Of a stretch of 5,854 nt of DNA, positions 1 to 5,683 are shown one piece after another (position 1 is the first letter of the stretch; every line of letters begins with the position of its first letter). Position numbers and translations under genes: made by a program. Below the pieces are notes generated by a model that saw only the letters and a list, made by a program, of their open reading frames with translations, was not told the DNA's origin and ran no database searches. This DNA comes from Clostridia bacterium (GTDB lineage: Bacteria; Bacillota; Clostridia; Christensenellales; UBA1242): positions 1 through 5,854 of the forward strand of contig JAEETG010000122.1 of assembly GCA_016290255.1 (NCBI GenBank), read 5' to 3'.

Positions 1-1739
1 AAAAGATTGAGGGAGCATCACTTATTCCAAATGATAACACAGTTTTGTTCACAACTGCTGGCATGCAGCCTTTAATTCCATATTTGATGGGGCAGCCTCA
101 TCCAAAGGGAAAACGCGTTTTTTCAATTCAACCATGCCTTAGAACAAACGACATTGAAGATGTTGGAGACAACCGCCACCACACAATGTTCTTTATGCTT
201 GGAAACTGGAGCATTGGTGATTATTTCAAAGAAGACGCAATCAAGTGGAGTTACAACTTTTTAACAAATGAAAAGTGGTTAAACATTCCAAAAGAAAAAC
301 TTGCTGTCACTGTTTTTGAGGGAGATGAAAGAGTCCCAAGAGATGAAGTGAGCGCAAATCTTTGGAAAAGTTGTGGAATTCCAGAAAACAGAATTTTCTA
401 TTTCCCTAAAAAGGACAACTGGTGGGAAATTGGGGGCGGAGTTGGCCCTTGTGGACCAGACACCGAAATTTTCTATGACACAGGAAAACCATCTTGTGGA
501 CCAAACTGTGACCCATCTTGCGATTGTGGAAAGTGGGTGGAAATTTGGAACAATGTGTTCATGGAGTTTGTTGTTGAAAAAGCAGGCGACCCAATTAAAA
601 AACTGCCACAACAAAATGTTGACACAGGAATGGGAATGGAAAGAGTTGTTTCTGTTCTAAATGGCTTTAAGTCAACATATCAAAATGACTGTTTTGAAGA
701 TGCAATCCATGTTTTGGAAGAACTTTCAGGCAAAAAATTTGATTTTGACAAGAAAGACGGAAAGCCTTTTGCAATCATTTGTGACCACATCAGAGCATCT
801 GTGTTCTTGCTTGGAGACCAAAAGCCAACTGTTCCATCAAATGTTGGGCAGGGCTATATCCTAAGAAGGCTCATAAGGCGTGCTGTGAACTGCACAAGAA
901 CATTGGGAATTGATGCTCATGACTTAAGCAAGGTTGCAAAGTGCTTTATTGAGTTTTATAAACAAGAGTTCCCAAGTTTTGTAAATAAACAAGATTTCAT
1001 TATTGGAGAACTTGAAAAAGAGGTTGAAAAGTTTAACAAAGCCCTAGATGGTGGATTGAAAGAGTTTTCAAAAATCACAAACAACATGCCTGCTGGCAGT
1101 GTTATTGACGGAAAAACAGCGTTTAGGCTTTTCGACACATTTGGTTTCCCAAAAGAACTCACAATGGAACTAGCCTCAGAAAAAGGACTTAAAGTTGACA
1201 CTCAAGGCTTTGATGCTGCGTTTAAGGAACATCAACAAAAGTCAAGAGATAACAGTGGAGCAATGTTTAAAGGTGGCGTTGGACAGGCTGAAAGCGATGA
1301 AGACAAAATAATTCTTGCAAAACTTCACAGTGCAACACACCTTTTGCACGCGGCACTTCGTCAAGTTATTGGGGGGTCAGCAGAGCAAAGAGGAAGTAAC
1401 ATAACAACAGAACGCCTTAGATTCGACTTTGTTTGTGACCACAAAATGACGGAAGATGAACTAAAACAAGTTGAAGATTGGGTTAATGCGGCAATCAAAG
1501 CAGATGCTCCAATCACTTGCGAGGAAATGACTGTGGAAGAAGCCAAAAAGAGTGGTGCAATTGGAATTTTTGAGTCAAAATATGGCGATAAAGTGAAAGT
1601 TTACACCATGGGCAAGTTTTCAAAGGAAATTTGTGGTGGGCCTCACGCCCAAAGAACTGGAGAACTTGGTGTGTTTAAGATTCAAAAGGAAGAAAGCAGT
1701 TCGTCTGGAATAAGAAGAATTAAAGCCACTCTTATATAA
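1..1739 (+). CDS. alaS: Alanyl-tRNA synthetase, short form, 5' end cut by window edge
   Basis: This class II aminoacyl-tRNA synthetase charges tRNA-Ala with alanine in the cytoplasm and hydrolyses mischarged Ser/Gly-tRNA-Ala. The frame is open from base 3 to the window edge, so the TTG at 45 is not the start; by family comparison roughly 20 N-terminal residues are missing. Numbering residues from position 45, motif 1 is near GMQPLIPYLMG, motif 2 near CLRTNDIEDVG...HHTMFFMLGNW, and motif 3 is GQGYILRRLIRRA. The editing domain shows the zinc ligands H428-x3-H432 (HSATH) and C530-x3-H534 (CGGPH). A cysteine cluster, C151-x3-C155-x3-C159-x-C161, precedes KWVEIWNNVFMEF. Canonical enzymes such as E. 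coli AlaRS have about 875 residues; this one lacks the beta-barrel segment between core and editing domain, and ends at GIRRIKATLI with no C-Ala domain. A terminator 10 nt after the stop supports a natural end. Identity is very secure. Confidence 0.96.
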   Translation, partial: KIEGASLIPNDNTVLFTTAGMQPLIPYLMGQPHPKGKRVFSIQPCLRTNDIEDVGDNRHHTMFFMLGNWSIGDYFKEDAIKWSYNFLTNEKWLNIPKEKLAVTVFEGDERVPRDEVSANLWKSCGIPENRIFYFPKKDNWWEIGGGVGPCGPDTEIFYDTGKPSCGPNCDPSCDCGKWVEIWNNVFMEFVVEKAGDPIKKLPQQNVDTGMGMERVVSVLNGFKSTYQNDCFEDAIHVLEELSGKKFDFDKKDGKPFAIICDHIRASVFLLGDQKPTVPSNVGQGYILRRLIRRAVNCTRTLGIDAHDLSKVAKCFIEFYKQEFPSFVNKQDFIIGELEKEVEKFNKALDGGLKEFSKITNNMPAGSVIDGKTAFRLFDTFGFPKELTMELASEKGLKVDTQGFDAAFKEHQQKSRDNSGAMFKGGVGQAESDEDKIILAKLHSATHLLHAALRQVIGGSAEQRGSNITTERLRFDFVCDHKMTEDELKQVEDWVNAAIKADAPITCEEMTVEEAKKSGAIGIFESKYGDKVKVYTMGKFSKEICGGPHAQRTGELGVFKIQKEESSSSGIRRIKATLI

Positions 1740-1749
1740 ATATAAAAAT

Positions 1750-1790
1750 AATCAAGTTAGCAATTTTTTGTTGACTTGATTTTATTTTAA
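1750..1790 (+). terminator. Rho-independent terminator of alaS
   Basis: The arms 1750-1763 (AATCAAGTTAGCAA) and 1768-1781 (TTGTTGACTTGATT) pair over 14 bp with two G-U wobbles. The loop is TTTT, and the T-rich tail TTATTTTAA follows. The hairpin begins 10 nt after the alaS stop. Its descending arm also contains the -35 element of the next gene's predicted promoter. Confidence 0.85.
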
Positions 1791-1799
1791 TTATATACT
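1771..1799 (+). promoter_or_regulatory. Sigma-A/sigma-70 type promoter for the 1819 gene
   Basis: TTGACT (1771-1776, 5 of 6 matches to TTGACA) is followed by a 17-bp spacer and TATACT (1794-1799, 5 of 6 matches to TATAAT). Transcription would start near 1805-1807, only about 12-14 nt before the ATG at 1819. The ribosome binding site would then lie at the very 5' end of the mRNA. The -35 lies within the descending arm of the alaS terminator. Confidence 0.72.
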
Positions 1800-1806
1800 T
1801 AAATCA

Positions 1807-1813
1807 AGAGGTG
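1807..1813 (+). promoter_or_regulatory. Ribosome binding site of the 1819 gene
   Basis: AGAGGTG sits 5 nt before the ATG at 1819 and fixes that start. With the predicted promoter immediately upstream, the whole 5' leader would be little more than this Shine-Dalgarno sequence. Confidence 0.8.
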
Positions 1814-1818
1814 AAAAA

Positions 1819-3477
1819 ATGGGAATTTTTGGTCATATAATGAAATTCATTATGATTATTATTGTTGCTATCCTTGTGATTTTAACATTGGTTTGTGGCG
1901 CAATGTTTTTGTTTCCAAGCATACAAATCTTTGGATATCACTATATTAAGTCAGGTGTGAACAATGGTTTCTATGAAAAAGTTAGTGGCGAAAGTGCAAA
2001 AGCTCAACAAGCATGGGATGACGCGGATATAGTTCGTTTTGAAATTAGTGGGTATAATTTGTCTTTTGATTATGCAACAAGTGAAATGCTTTTTGATGAT
2101 CACGACATCAGAGTTCAAGTGACTGGGCAATATAGGGGATTTGTTAAAGGAAGTGTGGACAGGCCAACCTATTCAAGCACAAACACAACATTTAATGCTG
2201 AGGATGAAAACCCATATAACTCATATTATAAAGACCCAACAAGGCCAGACAAAAAGATTTATTTCATCAGGATGCAGGAACCAGAAAAGGGCTTTATGCT
2301 TAGAACACAAAATAGTATGACTGTAACTTTAACATATGACGCGTTTAAGAATAAAGATGTTGAAATTATTGCAAAAGGCGGAAATGTTGAATTTGGCACT
2401 GCTGGGAAAATGAGTGCAAACAATATTAGAATTGAAAGTGAAAGTGGTTCTGTGACATTTGGTGAAACCGAAATTGCAACATATGAAGAAGCTGGCATTG
2501 AAAAAGTTGGGAACATAGATATCATAAAGAGCAAGAAAGGAAAAGTTGTGTTCAACAATGACATAAAAGCCAATGTGAACATTGAAGTTAATGGCGGAAC
2601 CGATGCTGTGAGCCTCAAAAATGTTTTGAGCACAGGAACATCAGCAAGCAAACTAAGTGTTAAAAACCACAATGGTTCTGTTTATGTTGGCAATGTGTTT
2701 GGTGACTTTTCATGTGACACAAAAGGTGCAAAAATGATTGTTGGAGACATAACAGGAACAACAAGGCTTGTTGTGAAAGAAACCGCTTGTCAGTTTGGAA
2801 CAATTGGCGTAACACCGCAAGTGGACACACTTTCGCTTGAGGCAACAGGAAAAACAACCATAACATTTGACAAAGTGTTCAGCAAAATAGATATAGGAAA
2901 GAACACAGGAACAACAATAACTGTGAAAGAGTCATATGGTGACGTTTTATATGGGGTTGGAACTGGAAAAGGAACTCTAAATCTTAAAAATGTGCATGCA
3001 TCAGAAATAAATATTGTGAGCTCCAGTGGAAAAATAAATATTGATGCAAACCCAGAAGAAAGAGTTGACATCAAATCAACAGCAACTGCTGGAACGATTT
3101 CATTCACTGGGATGAAACTTGGAACTGTTGTAATAAACAAGGCAAACGAGTTTAGTTCATGCAACATTAATGGTTCATTTGTTGAAGTGCATGGTGACCA
3201 CATCATCAAAACAACAAGTGGAAAAATTAGCATTAGTGCACCACACAGTGACAACTATTCTCTTGCTTGGGAGTCTGCAAAAGCAAGTTTAGATATTTTT
3301 GGTAACGCAAAAACAACAATAAACACAAGCAAAAAATATTGTGAATCTCAAGGAGAAAGTTTCCGTTGCACAACAGCATTTGGTCAACCTTGTGATGAAA
3401 AATATGACCACATAGATCTTTTGGCAACAACAGGGACAATAACTGTTTCTGAATATGTTGCTTCTAGTGAAGATTGA
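1819..3477 (+). CDS. Membrane-anchored beta-solenoid protein, DUF4097-like, function unknown
   Basis: I do not recognise a named gene. The 552-residue protein starts with a short N-terminus (K9) and one strongly hydrophobic segment, about residues 10-32, best read as an uncleaved signal anchor that leaves the rest outside the membrane. From about residue 190 to the C-terminus it consists of short alternating beta-strands with a recurring pattern of Ser/Gly turns followed by strands, such as ESESGSVTF, SSSGKINI, TATAGTISF, TTSGKISI and TTGTITV. This resembles the DUF4097 'putative adhesin' type of beta-solenoid. Residues 35-190 are a less regular region, also strand-rich. The C-terminal part has three cysteines (C508, C517, C525), unusual for an exposed domain and possibly disulphide-forming. 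The start is set by AGAGGTG 5 nt upstream. The gene ends with TGA TAA and stands alone between two terminators, so it is probably monocistronic. A cell-surface or envelope role is inference only. Confidence 0.85.
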   Translation: MGIFGHIMKFIMIIIVAILVILTLVCGAMFLFPSIQIFGYHYIKSGVNNGFYEKVSGESAKAQQAWDDADIVRFEISGYNLSFDYATSEMLFDDHDIRVQVTGQYRGFVKGSVDRPTYSSTNTTFNAEDENPYNSYYKDPTRPDKKIYFIRMQEPEKGFMLRTQNSMTVTLTYDAFKNKDVEIIAKGGNVEFGTAGKMSANNIRIESESGSVTFGETEIATYEEAGIEKVGNIDIIKSKKGKVVFNNDIKANVNIEVNGGTDAVSLKNVLSTGTSASKLSVKNHNGSVYVGNVFGDFSCDTKGAKMIVGDITGTTRLVVKETACQFGTIGVTPQVDTLSLEATGKTTITFDKVFSKIDIGKNTGTTITVKESYGDVLYGVGTGKGTLNLKNVHASEINIVSSSGKINIDANPEERVDIKSTATAGTISFTGMKLGTVVINKANEFSSCNINGSFVEVHGDHIIKTTSGKISISAPHSDNYSLAWESAKASLDIFGNAKTTINTSKKYCESQGESFRCTTAFGQPCDEKYDHIDLLATTGTITVSEYVASSED

Positions 3478-3501
3478 TAAAAATAGTTTAGTTTCTAAAC
3501 T
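3474..3501 (+). promoter_or_regulatory. Weak candidate promoter for the 3535-5630 operon
   Basis: TTGATA (3474-3479, 5 of 6 to TTGACA) overlaps the upstream stop codon. After a 16-bp spacer comes TAAACT (3496-3501, 4 of 6 to TATAAT), inside the terminator hairpin. A start near 3508 would leave a leader of about 27 nt carrying the AAAGGAG site. In DNA this AT-rich such matches arise by chance, so this is tentative; read-through of the upstream terminator is the alternative. Confidence 0.3.
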
Positions 3502-3508
3502 ATTTTTT
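3479..3508 (+). terminator. Rho-independent terminator after the beta-solenoid gene
   Basis: A perfect 13-bp stem (3479-3491 with 3495-3507) closes on a TTT loop, and the descending arm merges into a run of six T (3503-3508). It begins 2 nt after the TGA stop. The stem is A/T-rich with only two G-C pairs, so termination may be incomplete. Its A tract on the other side could also allow termination from the minus strand, but no minus-strand gene needs it. Confidence 0.8.
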
Positions 3509-3534
3509 ATGTGAATTAAAAGGAGAACAACAAA

Positions 3535-4452
3535 ATGAAAGACGATTTTAAAGAAATAAAAATATTAGATAACTTCTATCAAACATCATCATTTTTCCCA
3601 ATGCCAACAGTTTTGGCGGGAACTGTTTCAAAAAGTGGTAAAACAAATTTGGGAGCATATTCACTTTGCTTTCCATATTATATTGCGGGCAAAGATTATT
3701 ATGCAATGATATTAGAGTGCCGAAACTCAAGCAACACCGCACAAAACATTTTGAGAACAAAAAAAGTTAGCCTAAACTTTATTCCAGACAATAAAAAGTT
3801 TTTCAAACAAGCCGTGAAACTAGGCTTTCCAGGCGACACAACAGAAGAAAAAATGAAAGATTGCATATTCACCCTAAGAGATAGCACACTAGGGGAAAAC
3901 AGGCCTCAAATTGTTGAAGAAGCGTTTCAAGTTTTTGAATGCACTTGGGATAATAGTTTGGACGGAGCAAAAACAGATAAACCGGGAAAACTTGAGGGCT
4001 ATGATGGACCATATCACAACTTTAATGGAATAACCAGCAAATTTGGTGCTCACTTTATTTTGAAGATAGACAAAATTCTTTTGAAAGATAAATACTACAA
4101 CACAATAGTAAACGGAGTTAGCGCTGGAGGGTTCCCAAAAGTTCCAGTGGATTATGGTTATCGTGACAGCAAGAACTTTTGGTGTTCAACATTTAAAAAG
4201 CCATTTTCTGAGCCGATCCCAGAGCATGAGGGTGACATAAAATCTGTTATTTATTGTGCTGAAAGGCTTAACACAGACATAAAGTTCACAAAAGAAGCTT
4301 GCCAAAAACTTGTGAAGATTCCAAGAATTTTCTTGAAAGCAGCTCTAACTCAAATGGTTAAGATTGCCGAAGAAGAGGGAATGAAGGTTATTGATGAAAA
4401 AGCACTTGAAATAATCAACGATAAAAGAAGAAAAGAAAAAAGCAAGAAATAA
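3535..4452 (+). CDS. Flavin reductase-like protein with C-terminal PCP_red-like domain
   Basis: The 305-residue protein has two parts. Residues about 20-240 resemble the flavin reductase-like FMN-binding split barrel. FPMPTVLAGTVSKSGKTNLG (21-40) followed by AYSLCFPYYIAG matches the family's opening strands, and NSSNTAQNILRTKKVSLNFIP (64-84) matches the usual phosphate-binding and 'D/N-T..NI' region; such proteins bind FMN and often reduce flavin with NAD(P)H. Residues about 248-295 (IKFTKEACQKLVKIPRIFLK onward, then IAEEEGMKVIDEKALEIIND) resemble PCP_red, the small helical domain at the C-terminus of protochlorophyllide reductase subunit B (BchB/ChlB), with the key 'A..L.KIP' core and 'A...G...I' helix. 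The tail is very basic (KRRKEKSKK). The start is set by AAAGGAG 9 nt upstream. It is the first gene of a probable operon with the PHP gene 17 nt downstream. No signal peptide, so cytoplasmic. The electron donor and substrate cannot be read from the sequence. Confidence 0.85.
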   Translation: MKDDFKEIKILDNFYQTSSFFPMPTVLAGTVSKSGKTNLGAYSLCFPYYIAGKDYYAMILECRNSSNTAQNILRTKKVSLNFIPDNKKFFKQAVKLGFPGDTTEEKMKDCIFTLRDSTLGENRPQIVEEAFQVFECTWDNSLDGAKTDKPGKLEGYDGPYHNFNGITSKFGAHFILKIDKILLKDKYYNTIVNGVSAGGFPKVPVDYGYRDSKNFWCSTFKKPFSEPIPEHEGDIKSVIYCAERLNTDIKFTKEACQKLVKIPRIFLKAALTQMVKIAEEEGMKVIDEKALEIINDKRRKEKSKK

Positions 4453-4469
4453 ACAATAAAGGGATAATT

Positions 4470-5630
4470 ATGGGAAAAGAGCAAAAAGTTAGAGTTGATT
4501 TGCATGTTCATGTTGATGGTAAATTAACAAAAGAAAATGTTATTAAGTGTTTAATAAAAGCCGAGCAAGACAAAGTTCAAAAGCTTTGTCTTCTTGAACA
4601 TAGCCATCTTGATGTTTTGGCTCCTGTTGTGGAAGTTCTAAAAGATGGAAATTTGAGGGATTATTATAGTGGAGAACTCATTCTTGGGTGTGAATACGAC
4701 ACGATGATTGATGCTCATCATATAAACAAAGATGGAACAAATTATGACGGTTTCATTTCTCATATTTTATCTTATTACAATTTGGAAGATGCATTAAAAC
4801 TTTATAAAAACAAGATTTTGCACAACAGAAATTTCAAAAAAGATTATAAACATGATTATAAAGAACTCATCACCATACTAAACAAGCTAGACAAAAGTGG
4901 CGATGTTGAAAAGCCTAGCATGAAAGAACTTAAGTCCATTGGAGAGCCACATATAATAAAAGATTTGAGGGTTTGGATTTGCAAAAATGAGGGCAGAAAG
5001 GCTCAATATAGAAAACTTTTAAACACTGATGACAGTGTGCTAGATTATCCATCTGATTTTATCAGAAAGATGTCGCAAGATCCTAAGGGTCCATTATTTT
5101 ATAAGCCATCTTTTGTTCCATATGCATCAGAGTTGTTCAAGATTTTAAGAAAAGAGGCAAAAAGTGCAAAAATTGTTTTGGCACACCCAGCATATATGCA
5201 TGTTGTTTTCACAAAAGAAAATTACCTAGAAACAATGATGAGTTATGAAAACAATATTGATGTTAAAACATTTGATGGAATTGAGGTTTGTTATTATTTT
5301 AACACAAAAAAAGAACAAGACTTTTTGGAAAAATATGCCGACAAACGACATTTCATTAAAACTGCAGGTTCAGACTCAATAAAGGTTGATGGAGAAATGT
5401 ATTATATTCATGATGGAGTGAAATACTATTTTGTTCCAGAACTTGGAAATGCTTTGGGAACAGCATTCGATATTAAAAATGTGACAATCAAAAAACAGGG
5501 TGATAAAAAAATTATAGAAACAAAAAATGGTGGTTCACCATTGGTTGTTGACAAAAATTTGTTTGAAGATATAAAAGTTGACGTAGTTAGTGCTTTTGAA
5601 ATGCTTAAGAAGAAAAAACTAAAACATTAA
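4470..5630 (+). CDS. PHP-domain phosphoesterase-like protein with an altered metal site
   Basis: The 386-residue cytoplasmic protein belongs to the PHP superfamily (metal-dependent phosphoesterases such as YciV/RNase AM, histidinol phosphatase and polymerase exonucleases). The visible metal-site motifs are DLHVH (H12, H14), LLEH (E43-H44, where most members have D-H), GCE (E75), SHILSYY (H98, as in the YciV-type 'HiLGY') and LAHP (H239). The final motif, normally GSD-x-H, reads GSDSI (D302, I304), so the last histidine is missing. A lysine-rich insert of about 140 residues separates H98 from H239, longer than in compact family members. Residues after about 310 form a strand-rich tail ending in KKKKLKH. 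The gene follows the flavin reductase gene by 17 nt and has a modest AAAGGG site 6 nt before its ATG, so it is probably cotranscribed. A nuclease or nucleotide phosphatase role is family inference; substrate is unknown, and activity may be altered. Confidence 0.85.
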   Translation: MGKEQKVRVDLHVHVDGKLTKENVIKCLIKAEQDKVQKLCLLEHSHLDVLAPVVEVLKDGNLRDYYSGELILGCEYDTMIDAHHINKDGTNYDGFISHILSYYNLEDALKLYKNKILHNRNFKKDYKHDYKELITILNKLDKSGDVEKPSMKELKSIGEPHIIKDLRVWICKNEGRKAQYRKLLNTDDSVLDYPSDFIRKMSQDPKGPLFYKPSFVPYASELFKILRKEAKSAKIVLAHPAYMHVVFTKENYLETMMSYENNIDVKTFDGIEVCYYFNTKKEQDFLEKYADKRHFIKTAGSDSIKVDGEMYYIHDGVKYYFVPELGNALGTAFDIKNVTIKKQGDKKIIETKNGGSPLVVDKNLFEDIKVDVVSAFEMLKKKKLKH

Positions 5631-5656
5631 AATAAGTTATGAAGAACACAAAAAAC

Positions 5657-5683
5657 AGCATATAATTTTGTATGCTTTTTTTT
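5657..5683 (+). terminator. Rho-independent terminator of the 3535-5630 operon
   Basis: AGCATATA (5657-5664) pairs with TGTATGCT (5669-5676) over 8 bp with one wobble. The loop is ATTT, and a run of eight T (5676-5683) follows directly. An A-tract (5650-5655) upstream can extend the stem past one bulged C. It lies 26 nt after the PHP gene stop. The hairpin overlaps a TATAAT box and the first ATG of the next gene. Confidence 0.82.
5661..5666 (+). promoter_or_regulatory. Candidate -10 box for the amidase gene, inside the terminator
   Basis: TATAAT is a perfect -10 match spanning the ascending arm and loop of the terminator. At 17-bp spacing, the -35 position (5638-5643, TTATGA) is a poor match with only 3 of 6 bases. 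Transcription would start near 5672-5674, at the ATG itself, giving a leaderless message if this promoter is used. Chance occurrence in AT-rich DNA is a real possibility. Confidence 0.4.

Noticed and set aside
45..47. TTG at 45 as the start of alanyl-tRNA synthetase
   Set aside because: The same frame is open from base 3 and encodes KIEGASLIPNDNTV, which matches the conserved N-terminal AlaRS sequence, so the gene begins outside the window.
279..614. Minus-strand 111-codon open frame opposite alaS
   Set aside because: It is antisense to the strongly conserved AlaRS core, and its translation shows no recognisable motif.
1740..1818. Riboswitch or T-box leader between alaS and the next gene
   Set aside because: The gap is 79 nt and is fully accounted for by one terminator hairpin, a promoter and a ribosome binding site, leaving no room for a sensor fold.
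1884..1899. Lipoprotein signal (Cys26 after LTLV) in the beta-solenoid protein
   Set aside because: The residues before the cysteine (T-L-V) do not fit the lipobox, which needs a small residue (G/A/S) at -1, and the hydrophobic stretch continues past it. A signal anchor fits better.
2751..2917. Repeated ACAGGAACAACAA string (2752-2764 and 2905-2917)
   Set aside because: Both copies encode the same Thr-Gly-Thr-Thr turn in the strand-rich protein with preferred codons. There is no wider repeat or flanking duplication suggesting a mobile element.
2259..3254. Minus-strand open frames of 137 and 154 codons opposite the beta-solenoid gene
   Set aside because: They lie wholly inside a gene with a clear ribosome binding site, promoter and terminator. 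Their leucine-, valine- and serine-rich translations are what the antisense of Thr/Lys/Asn-rich coding sequence gives.
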